Source: Neocallimastix lanati (nom. inval.) (taxonomy: Eukaryota; Neocallimastigomycota; Neocallimastigomycetes; Neocallimastigales; Neocallimastigaceae). Taken from it: a stretch of 64,000 bases of DNA. Made by a program: the position numbers and the translations under genes. Where the stretch lies: contig JACVTC010000200.1 in the NCBI GenBank assembly GCA_016946835.1, positions 149,691 to 213,690 on the forward strand, read 5' to 3'. Below are positions 42,253-55,002 of the stretch, piece by piece. Within the stretch, counting starts at the first letter, position 1; each line of letters starts with the position of its first letter. The notes beneath the pieces are model-generated. The model did not search any database. It was not told where the DNA came from and saw nothing but the letters and a program-made list of their open reading frames with translations.

Positions 42253-42764
42253 TTATATATATATGAAATATATGTATTAAAAAGAAAATAAAGAAATTTA
42301 TGTTATTTTTATTTTTATTTTTGTACTTCATATATATCATGATGATAGTAGATAAATCATTATAATATTTTTTTAAAAATTTATTTACTACTGTTATATA
42401 GCAATTTATCGTTTCGATAATCAACACCTTTCAATCTCTAAACAAGCCTATTAATATTTCCTAAAATAAAATTGTATTTGATGTCTTTGTTAAGTGATCT
42501 CTTCTAGTTATAATCTATTGAGAATGATATATTAATACCATTTTCATCTCAAATTAAGTAGAAACTAAATAGTTAAATGGTTAAATGGTTAAATGATTAA
42601 ATAGGTAAATGAATAACTTGTAATTTTTAACTAAAATTTCTTTTTTCTTTTTATAAATTATAAATTTTTATGTTAATTTCTAAATCTCTAAATAATTCAT
42701 AATTTATAATTATTTTTATTTCTTCTAGTAATTTTTTTTTTTTTGTTCGTTTTACATTTCAACA

Positions 42765-42798
<34 letters not shown>

Positions 42799-43284
42799 TT
42801 TTTTGTTCATATTTTAATATTTAATGCAATATTTTTTTTTATCGTTAATATTGATATTTTAATGATTTTATTTTATATTATTTATATATTTAAAAATATT
42901 TTAATAATTTATGATAAAAAGTTTAAAGTTTGCTATAATATTATTATAAAAATGAACGAAAATGTGTATAAATGAAAAAAAAAATCATAATAAAAATATA
43001 ATATTAAAAAATAAAAATAACTAAAAAAAAAAAAAAATTTTTAATTATAGAATAATGGTTATAATAAATAGATAATTTGTCCATCTATAAAAAAAAAATG
43101 TACTCCGTTTTATACCATATTATTTAAATAATCAGTTTTTAATTATATTGCAAAGAAAATTTATGATATAAATTAATTAAATATATATATATATAAATAA
43201 TTTAAATGTTAACATTTATAATTAATTTATATTATATATTTATTTTCGCAAAGATTATTAGTTATACTTTAATATCTATATAAT
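42250..43284 (+). repeat. Duplication A', proximal part (left arm)
   Basis: Direct repeat of 32312-33060 (same ATAGCAATTTATCGTTTCGA block and TAAATGGT run), with an extra AT-rich stretch (about 42880-43100). Copia-4 interrupts it; homology resumes at about 45400. Confidence 0.75.
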
Positions 43285-45125
43285 TGATTATTATTAAGAA
43301 GTTAATATAAAATATGATATACACTTTATGAAATATGATGTACATTCTATGAAATATGATATTGTGAATTTTTGTATGTTCAATAACAAAATTTTTATAA
43401 TTACTATTATTTCATATGTTATAAACAAAATTTTTGGACACTACATTATTTGTAGATACTATATCAAATATGAATAAATTTTCATCATTTGCAATAATAT
43501 TTGAAATTAGATTATTATTTTTGAATATTTGTATACGATCTTTATTATTTATGCTTTTCATAATGATAGCACATCCATTTTTGAGAATGAAATAAGTGGA
43601 TATTAACTTATTTTGAATATTTGACAAGTAATAAACATTTGATTGATTATAGAAAACAGTTCTATTTAAATTTACCATTTTAAGTACCTAAATTTTCAAT
43701 CTTATCTAAATCGTCATTTAGATAAGTAATATTTTTATTATTTAATTTATTTAAATTATTTAGATTATTTATGTTACTAGTTAAATTGATACCAGTGCCA
43801 CTATCAATAATCCAATGAGTGGAATTATTATTTTTAATTGTTATATTTTTATTACAATTTTGAATGATTAAAATATTTGCTGTGAAATCATTATATATTT
43901 TATCTTCATTATCATCATTATTTTCAAAAGAATTATTGTTATTCTTTTAACAATTATTAATCTTATTATTATCAATAATATTAGTAATGTGATAATTATT
44001 TTTGTTATATCTTTTAGAAAAATTTTTATTTTTATTTTTATTAATAACAATTTTATAATTTTTATTGTCATAATCGTTTGATTTATTATTTTTTTTTATT
44101 TAAAAATTATATTTACAATGGTCTGTAGAGTGACCATTAATTCTGCATATATGACAATAATAATCATTAAAAATTTTATTATTAAAATTTTTATTATAAT
44201 TTTTATTATTATTTCTTTTACTTCTAATTATATTATTAACATTTAAATCATTTATAATTTTGTTTTTAGATCTTAGTATTTCATCTTTTTCAAAAAAATC
44301 GTGTCTGTTGTTTAATTCTTTAATATGATCCTCAAAATTTTCGTAATTATAAATTGGTGATGATTTATATCAATTTTATCTAATTCATTTACGGAATATA
44401 AAAGTTTTGTTTCTTCATCAGGAGGTATTATTTTTAATTTATTGCATTCATTTTTATATTGTTCAAAAAAATTGCTTAAGTCATTAATATATTGAATATA
44501 GTCATAATTAATTAACTTAAGATTGATAATTTTATACTCTAGAATGTTTAAAAGTTCCTTTTCCAAATTGATAGAAACGGTTTTTTAATCTTTCAATCAT
44601 ATTATAGGCAGTTTTGCATCCTTGTAATTATTCCTGATTCGATTTTTCTAAACTATTTATTATAATAGATTGAACAGCATAGTCCTATTTTATTTGACTT
44701 CAGTTCATCTTTGAAAATTGAATTTCATTTTCTATAAAAGTATCTAAATCATAGGTTATTAAATGCCTTTTTAATGGTTCATACCAGTCTAAGAAATTTT
44801 CTTTATTTAATTTAAAATATTTAATATCAAAAAAGGATTTTGCTATATTTCCATAATATTTATTAATGATGATCTTTTTATCGTTAGATTCATCATGTTC
44901 ATAAGAAAAGGTCAATTCATTGTCCTTATTATCAGTTGGAGTCAATAAATTTGAATTTTCTTCAATATTATTATTATTCTTTCTTTTAACCATTCTTTGA
45001 AACATTAACTTTGAAGCATTAATTATACTTTAAAAATAATTAGAATTACTAAAATGTTTTAACATTAAAATTAATAATTGATCTCTTTGTAATTGAGGCT
45101 CTTAATCTATTAAGGAGTCAATATA
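43285..45125 (-). pseudogene. Copia-4: decayed copia gag-protease fragment (left arm)
   Basis: On the - strand: degenerate LTR edge at 45108, tRNA-Lys-like primer site at 45092-45107, then gag from ATG 45005 (MFQRMVKRKNNNN; NKENFLDWYEPLKRHLITYD), broken into 44700-45005 and 44312-44566, a zinc knuckle CHICRINGHSTDHC near 44150, a protease core HWIIDSGTGINLTSN near 43800, and a final piece (43412-43678: VYYLSNIQNKLISTYFIL) matching the post-protease region. Integrase, RT and RNase H are absent. The other diverged LTR edge is near 43290 (GATATACACTTTATGAAATA against GATATACACTCTATGAAATA). An old internally deleted copy. Confidence 0.75.
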
Positions 45126-45872
45126 AATTTTGATATACACTCTATGAAATATAAATTTATTTAATTAATATTTATTATTTATTGATTTATATATTTCAAT
45201 AAAATATTTAAAAGACTCAAAATATTATTTTTATAAAAATATTTTTCCTTTATATATTTTATATACAAATTATTACATAATATATTTATAAATATTTATA
45301 ATACTTTAAAGTACAAAGTTTAAATATTGTGTTGAACTTTAACAATTATCAATTTAATATTAATATTTTATTATTATACTTTTGTGTGTGAACATATATA
45401 TAATTTTTTACACATTATTATTTTAATTATAAGTAGATCGTGCTAAATTTTATTTTAAAATATTTTATTGTTAATTAAATATATAGATGTATTTTAGAAT
45501 AATTATTATTACTTATTTAATAATTTTTGCTTTTTTTTGTATTTAATATCATTTCAATACATAAAATATTTATACAAATTATTTATAAATTGTTTATTAA
45601 AAAAATATTTTTTAGTTGATTTTTTTAGTATTAATTCCTACAAAAATGTGTAGATATAGGTATATATACTTTTTTTTTGTTTTTCAAAAATATATAAAAA
45701 TTCTTAAAAAAAAAAAAAAAAATAGTTTTCACTACTAATTTAAATAGGAATCCGCCTCATTATAATCTTCATCTTATATTATAGATTACTTTCATTTAAG
45801 CTAACCCATCAAAATAAATTCTAACCTTTTAAATAAATATATTATTTCAATGAAAATTTCAAAAATAAATAC
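45126..45872 (+). repeat. Copia-4 LTR remnant and distal part of duplication A' (left arm)
   Basis: 45126-45400 is AT-rich and probably LTR-derived. 45400-45872 aligns with about 33240-33860 (shared TAGATTACTTTCATTTAA and CTAACCCATCA). Homology stops exactly where the Gypsy-6 LTR begins. Confidence 0.6.
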
Positions 45873-46431
45873 TGTAACAGATACATGGTAACTTCAAGCC
45901 TATCCAATGATAGTTCTTTGGTTACGTAACGTATCTCTAAACAGCTAGCAATTTCGGCTAATCAAATAAAATCTTTTATTACTTACGTACATTAAATTTT
46001 ATTATTTTATAAATAATTATATAGTTAAATATTTATTTAAATATATTTTATTTAGTGATTAGTAAACTAAGTTAAATTTAATTATTTACCAATCATAATA
46101 TTATTGACATGTATAAATAATAATTGAACTTGTAACTGTAACGCACTAGCGTTACTATTAACGTAAATTGTTATTATAAATATTAATATTAATAAATAAA
46201 ATTATAATTATTAAATAAAAAATATTACTCAGTGTAAGCCCAGTAACTGGTAACAAATAAGAGTTATAAAGTACTGCGCTATATTCTCGTGTAATAAGAA
46301 ATAATAATTATAGAATTAATTAAATTTAGTGTTTATTATTAACAACTCGAATAGAGAGGTGTTAAGTTATCTTAGCCTTTAAATTTAGTTATTATTGGTT
46401 ATTTTAGTTAATAATAAACTTACCTTTTACA
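45873..46431 (+). repeat. Gypsy-6 5' LTR (left arm)
   Basis: 559 bp, TGTAACAG...CCTTTTACA. The left edge is set by the break in duplication A' and by the TG; the right edge by an adjacent self-priming site. Contains TATAAATA at 46112 and AGCGTTACTAT at 46148. The 3' LTR is not in the window. Confidence 0.8.
46112..46158 (+). promoter_or_regulatory. Gypsy-6 LTR promoter and predicted transcript start
   Basis: TATAAATA at 46112-46119, then AGCGTTACTAT at 46148-46158, starting 36 bp after the first T of the TATA box. The 11-mer is the exact complement of the primer site after the LTR. Confidence 0.65.
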
Positions 46432-46442
46432 ATAGTAACGCT
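46432..46442 (+). promoter_or_regulatory. Gypsy-6 self-priming primer-binding site
   Basis: ATAGTAACGCT directly after the LTR's terminal ACA, exact 11-nt complement of 46148-46158. Same geometry as in Gypsy-2 with a different sequence. Confidence 0.75.
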
Positions 46443-47056
46443 TTATAACTAAATAGCCGATAATAATTAAATAAAAATTTAAACGCTAAGTAATAATTTA
46501 ATAGATAGAATAGTTAGTTTTATAAAATAAAATTAATATTTAAAAAATAAATCATAGTTTATTTATTTTCTTTGTTTACTTTTATTTGTATAACTTAGAA
46601 AATTTTTGACACAAAATTTTACGCCACAATACGTAGCGGAGGAAGCCACAAAAAAAAAAAATTTTAGTTAAAAAAAAAAAAAAAAAAAAAAATTTTTCGG
46701 CTTCAAAATAAAATTTTGATCAAAAATTTAAAAATTTAAATTTTTTAAAATTTCGCATATCCGAAATTTAATTTATTAATAATTTAATTATAAATCGTTA
46801 TTTAATTTAAAAATTTTAAATTTTTGGTAGTACCGATTTTTAATTAATAAAAATTTCGTACTTTACCAAATAAAATTCGCTTTTGCTTGATAGGTAGTCA
46901 TTTTTTGTGCAAATTTATATTTGTAGTGACTCGGGAAGCGAAAGAAAAAATTTTTAAAATAATTATTTATTTAAATTATTAATTTCTATACATTTAATTT
47001 TGGAAAAAAAAAAAAAATTTATTTTTTTTATTTTTATTTTTATTTATTTTATATTA

Positions 47057-47098
<42 letters not shown>

Positions 47099-47217
47099 AA
47101 GTGAACGATCATATCAATTAAATAAATTTAAGTAAGTGAACAAATTATAATCTTTTAAATAAACTAAAAGTGAGTGAATACATTTCTTAATACTAGATAA
47201 ATTATTAAGAAAAGTAA
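46443..47217 (+). other. Gypsy-6 5' leader (left arm)
   Basis: Untranslated leader, AT-rich with A17-A30 runs and paired AAAATTT blocks. No other feature seen. Confidence 0.6.
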
Positions 47218-48768
47218 ATGGATAAAAAGAATAAGAATAATAAAGTGCCCGAAAACGCAAGAAAAACCACAAGGAGTGGTTCTTTGAAGAGTTCGGTGGG
47301 CAGCGTGACTGCAGAGAGTAGCCCTACGCCTGTAGAAGCACCTCCATCTCGACGCCAAAATACAGGAGACAAGAAAATGACCACTACTCCTGAGAAACCA
47401 GCTGTTTCTAAACCTAAACCAGCTGTGGCGTCTGAGAAGAGTCAAACTGAGGCTAGTAAACCTGAAGCCAGTGGGCCAGGAACTAACCAAGGAGAAAGTT
47501 CAAGCAAAAATGTTAATGCTGGAGCGATGGACTTTGCTGCTTTGCTGAGTAAGCAGATGGAGGACTTTAAGAACATGATAATAAGCACTCAGCAACAGAC
47601 GGCTGCAATGATAGAGCAGATGCAGAACCAAAGTGAAATGAGACTCGCTAAAATTGAAGCCGAACTAAGCAACTTTATCCCCGCTGTGGACCAACGATTT
47701 GGAGAGGTTGAGAGGCGTGTGGAAGACGAGGAGTCTAATAGCCAAGCTAGTGTGCTAGAGCTTCAAAAGGTACAAGCGTATCTAAGTCAGCAACTTGCTG
47801 AAAGTAAAGATAAAGAGGCCGCTGTTAAAGCTGAAATCAAGAAGATTGAAACCTATCTGGATGCGGACCAGATAAAAGGAAAGCAAATACAACAAGACCT
47901 AGAGGATAAAGGTCAGAAGTTGTTCAAGATTGAGGAATTCTTGGATGCGAACCAAGAAAGGGATAAGGCACATTTGAATGAGCTTGAAGAAAAAGTCGAG
48001 AAGCTAATGGCCATTAACCAGGTACAGCAACAGGAGATCGAACGACTGGGTAAGCTGGCTCTGGATGCTCAGAATAAGGAGCAGGCATCGACAAGTAAAC
48101 CTTTCCCACTACACATAGATACTAAAGAAGCAAGATACGATAGTTATCACCACTTCACGCCGCCTTTAATGACCAAAAGTGCGATGGAAGATGTGGTTAT
48201 GACCGACGCGTACCCTGTGGAGTACGAACGAGACATCCCAATGTTCAATGGTGAAAATGGAGATGTAGAATCATTTATTGACAGGTTAAAAAGGTACTTT
48301 GGTAGACACCAGAAGTATTACCAAAGCGAGCCCACGGCTATGTTGTACTTTATTGAGGACCACTTACAAGGAACTGCTAAGAAGTGGTACCAAATGGACG
48401 AAGTATTCAAACAACGAGATGACCCACAACCTCAAAGGTTGATGGATAGATTGCTGAAGGAATTTAAAAGTGAAAGAACGTTGGAAGAAGTTAAAACAGC
48501 AATGCTTAAACTTAGGCACGATTGGGGTAAAGCCTATGAATACCTATCAGAATTTAATAGGTTAAGCAGAATACTTCAGCTAACGGATGAAACCAAAAGA
48601 CTGCTACTCGTACAACAAGTTAGACCCTCGGTTCGTGAAGCCTTTTATGATCTACCTGCAGAGAAACAAACCTTAGAAGATTACGTGACGTGTCTAAGGA
48701 GATGCGACACATTCCCCGCGGATTACAAAGACGATTACCTAGAAAGATACGAATATAACCGCGAGAGG
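47218..48768 (+). CDS. Gypsy-6 gag, truncated by the inversion junction
   Basis: 517 genuine codons from ATG 47218 (MDKKNKNNKVPEN). Visibly richer in G/C than its neighbours. The N-terminus is basic and Pro/Ser/Thr-rich; a long coiled coil follows (about residues 115-290, Glu/Gln/Lys heptads); then a retrotransposon capsid domain (RDIPMFNGENGDVESFIDRL, YFIEDHLQGTAKKWYQM, LLKEFKSERTLEEV, YEYLSEFNRLSRILQLTDE). The frame stays open to 48894, but the last 41 codons are the antisense of its own N-terminal region, created by the junction at 48768/48769. No zinc knuckle, protease or pol is reached. Confidence 0.88.
47568..48768. other. Unique spacer between the arms of the inverted repeat
   Basis: 1201 bp present once: Gypsy-6 gag from about codon 117 to codon 517. 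At 48769 the sequence switches to the reverse complement of the strand ending at 47567; GAGGAAGTCCTC spans the junction. Confidence 0.92.
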
Positions 48769-49118
48769 AAGTCCTCCATCTGCTTACTCAGCAAAGCAGC
48801 AAAGTCCATCGCTCCAGCATTAACATTTTTGCTTGAACTTTCTCCTTGGTTAGTTCCTGGCCCACTGGCTTCAGGTTTACTAGCCTCAGTTTGACTCTTC
48901 TCAGACGCCACAGCTGGTTTAGGTTTAGAAACAGCTGGTTTCTCAGGAGTAGTGGTCATTTTCTTGTCTCCTGTATTTTGGCGTCGAGATGGAGGTGCTT
49001 CTACAGGCGTAGGGCTACTCTCTGCAGTCACGCTGCCCACCGAACTCTTCAAAGAACCACTCCTTGTGGTTTTTCTTGCGTTTTCGGGCACTTTATTATT
49101 CTTATTCTTTTTATCCAT
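48769..49118 (-). pseudogene. Gypsy-6 gag N-terminal fragment (right arm)
   Basis: First 117 codons of the same gag (ATG at 49118), cut off at the inversion junction and running into unrelated codons. Confidence 0.9.
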
Positions 49119-49237
49119 TTACTTTTCTTAATAATTTATCTAGTATTAAGAAATGTATTCACTCACTTTTAGTTTATTTAAAAGATTATAATTTGTTCAC
49201 TTACTTAAATTTATTTAATTGATATGATCGTTCACTT

Positions 49238-49278
<41 letters not shown>

Positions 49279-49892
49279 TAATATAAAATAAATAAAAATA
49301 AAAATAAAAAAAATAAATTTTTTTTTTTTTTCCAAAATTAAATGTATAGAAATTAATAATTTAAATAAATAATTATTTTAAAAATTTTTTCTTTCGCTTC
49401 CCGAGTCACTACAAATATAAATTTGCACAAAAAATGACTACCTATCAAGCAAAAGCGAATTTTATTTGGTAAAGTACGAAATTTTTATTAATTAAAAATC
49501 GGTACTACCAAAAATTTAAAATTTTTAAATTAAATAACGATTTATAATTAAATTATTAATAAATTAAATTTCGGATATGCGAAATTTTAAAAAATTTAAA
49601 TTTTTAAATTTTTGATCAAAATTTTATTTTGAAGCCGAAAAATTTTTTTTTTTTTTTTTTTTTTTAACTAAAATTTTTTTTTTTTGTGGCTTCCTCCGCT
49701 ACGTATTGTGGCGTAAAATTTTGTGTCAAAAATTTTCTAAGTTATACAAATAAAAGTAAACAAAGAAAATAAATAAACTATGATTTATTTTTTAAATATT
49801 AATTTTATTTTATAAAACTAACTATTCTATCTATTAAATTATTACTTAGCGTTTAAATTTTTATTTAATTATTATCGGCTATTTAGTTATAA
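49119..49892 (-). other. Gypsy-6 5' leader (right arm)
   Basis: Mirror copy of 46443-47217, differing by small A/T run lengths. Confidence 0.65.
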
Positions 49893-50462
49893 AGCGTTAC
49901 TATTGTAAAAGGTAAGTTTATTATTAACTAAAATAACCAATAATAACTAAATTTAAAGGCTAAGATAACTTAACACCTCTCTATTCGAGTTGTTAATAAT
50001 AAACACTAAATTTAATTAATTCTATAATTATTATTTCTTATTACACGAGAATATAGCGCAGTACTTTATAACTCTTATTTGTTACCAGTTACTGGGCTTA
50101 CACTGAGTAATATTTTTTATTTAATAATTATAATTTTATTTATTAATATTAATATTTATAATAACAATTTACGTTAATAGTAACGCTAGTGCGTTACAGT
50201 TACAAGTTCAATTATTATTTATACATGTCAATAATATTATGATTGGTAAATAATTAAATTTAACTTAGTTTACTAATCACTAAATAAAATATATTTAAAT
50301 AAATATTTAACTATATAATTATTTATAAAATAATAAAATTTAATGTACGTAAGTAATAAAAGATTTTATTTGATTAGCCGAAATTGCTAGCTGTTTAGAG
50401 ATACGTTACGTAACCAAAGAACTATCATTGGATAGGCTTGAAGTTACCATGTATCTGTTACA
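49893..50462 (-). repeat. Gypsy-6 5' LTR and primer site (right arm)
   Basis: LTR 49904-50462, 559 bp. The self-priming site occupies 49893-49903. Mirror of the left-arm copy. Confidence 0.8.
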
Positions 50463-51210
50463 GTATTTATTTTTGAAATTTTCATTGAAATAATATATTT
50501 ATTTAAAAGGTTAGAATTTATTTTGATGGGTTAGCTTAAATGAAAGTAATCTATAATATAAGATGAAGATTATAATGAGGCGGATTCCTATTTAAATTAG
50601 TAGTGAAAACTATTTTTTTTTTTTTTTTTAAGAATTTTTATATATTTTTGAAAAACAAAAAAAAAGTATATATACCTATATCTACACATTTTTGTAGGAA
50701 TTAATACTAAAAAAATCAACTAAAAAATATTTTTTTAATAAACAATTTATAAATAATTTGTATAAATATTTTATGTATTGAAATGATATTAAATACAAAA
50801 AAAAGCAAAAATTATTAAATAAGTAATAATAATTATTCTAAAATACATCTATATATTTAATTAACAATAAAATATTTTAAAATAAAATTTAGCACGATCT
50901 ACTTATAATTAAAATAATAATGTGTAAAAAATTATATATATGTTCACACACAAAAGTATAATAATAAAATATTAATATTAAATTGATAATTGTTAAAGTT
51001 CAACACAATATTTAAACTTTGTACTTTAAAGTATTATAAATATTTATAAATATATTATGTAATAATTTGTATATAAAATATATAAAGGAAAAATATTTTT
51101 ATAAAAATAATATTTTGAGTCTTTTAAATATTTTATTGAAATATATAAATCAATAAATAATAAATATTAATTAAATAAATTTATATTTCATAGAGTGTAT
51201 ATCAAAATTT
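50463..51210 (-). repeat. Duplication A' distal part and Copia-4 LTR remnant (right arm)
   Basis: Mirror of 45126-45872. Confidence 0.6.
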
Positions 51211-53051
51211 ATATTGACTCCTTAATAGATTAAGAGCCTCAATTACAAAGAGATCAATTATTAATTTTAATGTTAAAACATTTTAGTAATTCTAATTATT
51301 TTTAAAGTATAATTAATGCTTCAAAGTTAATGTTTCAAAGAATGGTTAAAAGAAAGAATAATAATAATATTGAAGAAAATTCAAATTTATTGACTCCAAC
51401 TGATAATAAGGACAATGAATTGACCTTTTCTTATGAACATGATGAATCTAACGATAAAAAGATCATCATTAATAAATATTATGGAAATATAGCAAAATCC
51501 TTTTTTGATATTAAATATTTTAAATTAAATAAAGAAAATTTCTTAGACTGGTATGAACCATTAAAAAGGCATTTAATAACCTATGATTTAGATACTTTTA
51601 TAGAAAATGAAATTCAATTTTCAAAGATGAACTGAAGTCAAATAAAATAGGACTATGCTGTTCAATCTATTATAATAAATAGTTTAGAAAAATCGAATCA
51701 GGAATAATTACAAGGATGCAAAACTGCCTATAATATGATTGAAAGATTAAAAAACCGTTTCTATCAATTTGGAAAAGGAACTTTTAAACATTCTAGAGTA
51801 TAAAATTATCAATCTTAAGTTAATTAATTATGACTATATTCAATATATTAATGACTTAAGCAATTTTTTTGAACAATATAAAAATGAATGCAATAAATTA
51901 AAAATAATACCTCCTGATGAAGAAACAAAACTTTTATATTCCGTAAATGAATTAGATAAAATTGATATAAATCATCACCAATTTATAATTACGAAAATTT
52001 TGAGGATCATATTAAAGAATTAAACAACAGACACGATTTTTTTGAAAAAGATGAAATACTAAGATCTAAAAACAAAATTATAAATGATTTAAATGTTAAT
52101 AATATAATTAGAAGTAAAAGAAATAATAATAAAAATTATAATAAAAATTTTAATAATAAAATTTTTAATGATTATTATTGTCATATATGCAGAATTAATG
52201 GTCACTCTACAGACCATTGTAAATATAATTTTTAAATAAAAAAAAATAATAAATCAAACGATTATGACAATAAAAATTATAAAATTGTTATTAATAAAAA
52301 TAAAAATAAAAATTTTTCTAAAAGATATAACAAAAATAATTATCACATTACTAATATTATTGATAATAATAAGATTAATAATTGTTAAAAGAATAACAAT
52401 AATTCTTTTGAAAATAATGATGATAATGAAGATAAAATATATAATGATTTCACAGCAAATATTTTAATCATTCAAAATTGTAATAAAAATATAACAATTA
52501 AAAATAATAATTCCACTCATTGGATTATTGATAGTGGCACTGGTATCAATTTAACTAGTAACATAAATAATCTAAATAATTTAAATAAATTAAATAATAA
52601 AAATATTACTTATCTAAATGACGATTTAGATAAGATTGAAAATTTAGGTACTTAAAATGGTAAATTTAAATAGAACTGTTTTCTATAATCAATCAAATGT
52701 TTATTACTTGTCAAATATTCAAAATAAGTTAATATCCACTTATTTCATTCTCAAAAATGGATGTGCTATCATTATGAAAAGCATAAATAATAAAGATCGT
52801 ATACAAATATTCAAAAATAATAATCTAATTTCAAATATTATTGCAAATGATGAAAATTTATTCATATTTGATATAGTATCTACAAATAATGTAGTGTCCA
52901 AAAATTTTGTTTATAACATATGAAATAATAGTAATTATAAAAATTTTGTTATTGAACATACAAAAATTCACAATATCATATTTCATAGAATGTACATCAT
53001 ATTTCATAAAGTGTATATCATATTTTATATTAACTTCTTAATAATAATCAA
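51211..53051 (+). pseudogene. Copia-4 gag-protease fragment (right arm)
   Basis: Mirror of 43285-45125 with the same stops: gag pieces 51330-51635 and 51769-52023, zinc knuckle near 52185, protease DSG near 52530, final piece 52657-52923. Inactivating changes match the left copy, so decay preceded the inversion. Confidence 0.75.
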
Positions 53052-53536
53052 TTATATAGATATTAAAGTATAACTAATAATCTTTGCGAAAATAAATATA
53101 TAATATAAATTAATTATAAATGTTAACATTTAAATTATTTATATATATATATATTTAATTAATTTATATCATAAATTTTCTTTGCAATATAATTAAAAAC
53201 TGATTATTTAAATAATATGGTATAAAACGGAGTACATTTTTTTTTTATAGATGGACAAATTATCTATTTATTATAACCATTATTCTATAATTAAAAATTT
53301 TTTTTTTTTTTTAGTTATTTTTATTTTTTAATATTATATTTTTATTATGATTTTTTTTTTCATTTATACACATTTTCGTTCATTTTTATAATAATATTAT
53401 AGCAAACTTTAAACTTTTTATCATAAATTATTAAAATATTTTTAAATATATAAATAATATAAAATAAAATCATTAAAATATCAATATTAACGATAAAAAA
53501 AAATATTGCATTAAATATTAAAATATGAACAAAAAA

Positions 53537-53570
<34 letters not shown>

Positions 53571-54082
53571 TGTTGAAATGTAAAACGAACAAAAAAAAAA
53601 AAATTACTAGAAGAAATAAAAATAATTATAAATTATGAATTATTTAGAGATTTAGAAATTAACATAAAAATTTATAATTTATAAAAAGAAAAAAGAAATT
53701 TTAGTTAAAAATTACAAGTTATTCATTTACCTATTTAATCATTTAACCATTTAACCATTTAACTATTTAGTTTCTACTTAATTTGAGATGAAAATGGTAT
53801 TAATATATCATTCTCAATAGATTATAACTAGAAGAGATCACTTAACAAAGACATCAAATACAATTTTATTTTAGGAAATATTAATAGGCTTGTTTAGAGA
53901 TTGAAAGGTGTTGATTATCGAAACGATAAATTGCTATATAACAGTAGTAAATAAATTTTTAAAAAAATATTATAATGATTTATCTACTATCATCATGATA
54001 TATATGAAGTACAAAAATAAAAATAAAAATAACATAAATTTCTTTATTTTCTTTTTAATACATATATTTCATATATATATAA

Positions 54083-54086
<4 letters not shown>
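53052..54086 (-). repeat. Duplication A' proximal part (right arm)
   Basis: Mirror of 42250-43284. Confidence 0.75.
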
Positions 54087-54130
<44 letters not shown>

Positions 54131-54894
54131 AGAAAGAATTTAAGAGGGAAGACTTTTAGAGGTCGGTCTTCATCTCTTCTTTTGGTCTACTAAAATTTCG
54201 TTATTTTCTACGAATAAAAAATAATAATAATAAATAAAATAAAATTAAATAAAATAAAATAAAATAAAATAAAATAAAATAAAATAAAAATAAAAATAAA
54301 AATAAGCATAGAAATAAAAATAAAATAAAATAAAATAAAATAAAAAGTAGAATATTAAATATAATGTACAGATTGAATAATATAAAATAAAATAAAATAA
54401 AAAGTAGAATATTAAATATAATGTACAGATTGAATAAAATAAAATAAAATAAAATAAAATAAAATAAAATAAAATAAAATAAAATAAAATAAAATAAAAT
54501 TTTTATGGTTTAAAGATATAACGATTTGATTTAAATTAATTAAAAAAAAAAAAATAAAAACAAAATATAATTTTTATCTTATGCAGTCTTATTAATTCTA
54601 TATATTAATTGAAATAAAAATAAATAAATAAAAAATAGAATGAATAAAAAAAAATAATAATAATAAAAATAAAAATAAAATAAAAAAACATCAATATATA
54701 AGTAAAATGAAAAATCAAAACAAAAAGAAAAATAATAGTAATAAAAAAATAATAATAAAAATAAAAAAAATAAAATGAAAAAATAAAATATATAATTAAA
54801 ACAAAAAAAATAAAACAAAAAAAATAAATATAAAAAGATAAATCAAAAAATAAAATAAAAAGAATGAAATAAAAAGTAATATATATATAAAACT
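54087..54894. repeat. A-rich low-complexity tract, A41 and (AAAAT)n (right arm)
   Basis: Mirror of 41442-42249; the long run has 41 A here against 40 T in the left arm. Confidence 0.85.
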
Positions 54895-54900
54895 AAAAAA
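54895..54900 (-). terminator. Pol III terminator of tRNA-Met (right arm)
   Basis: A6 on the + strand adjoining the tRNA gene, T6 in the transcript. Confidence 0.8.
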
Positions 54901-54973
54901 TGCGAAGTGTGAGGTTCGAACTCACGACCTTAAGATTATGAGACTTACGCGCTGCCGACTGCGCCAACTTCGC
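54901..54973 (-). tRNA. tRNA-Met(CAT), elongator (right arm)
   Basis: Exact inverted copy of the tRNA at 41363-41435. Confidence 0.96.
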
Positions 54974-55002
54974 TTTGATGAATTTTTTGTTAAAGTTTTA
55001 GA

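Larger units (their letters stand above)
32340..47567. repeat. Left arm of the giant inverted repeat
   Basis: Reverse complement of 48769-64000. Positions sum to about 96336-96340 throughout (for example pol 37416-40358 with 55978-58920, tRNA 41363-41435 with 54901-54973). Differences found by eye are almost only homopolymer or short-repeat lengths, e.g. A55 against T57, T40 against A41, A11 against T12. Confidence 0.95.

Noticed and set aside
42143-42427. Lys-rich ORF on the - strand (and its mirror at 53908-54159)
   Set aside because: It is the translation of a T40/A41 run and AT-rich repeat; its end differs between arms only through run length.
47164-47490. 108-codon ORF opposite gag (and mirror 48846-49172)
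   Set aside because: Antisense shadow of the gag coding region, open because that segment is richer in G/C.
48769-48894. C-terminal domain of the 558-codon gag ORF
   Set aside because: These codons are the exact antisense of the gag N-terminal region and arise from the inversion junction.
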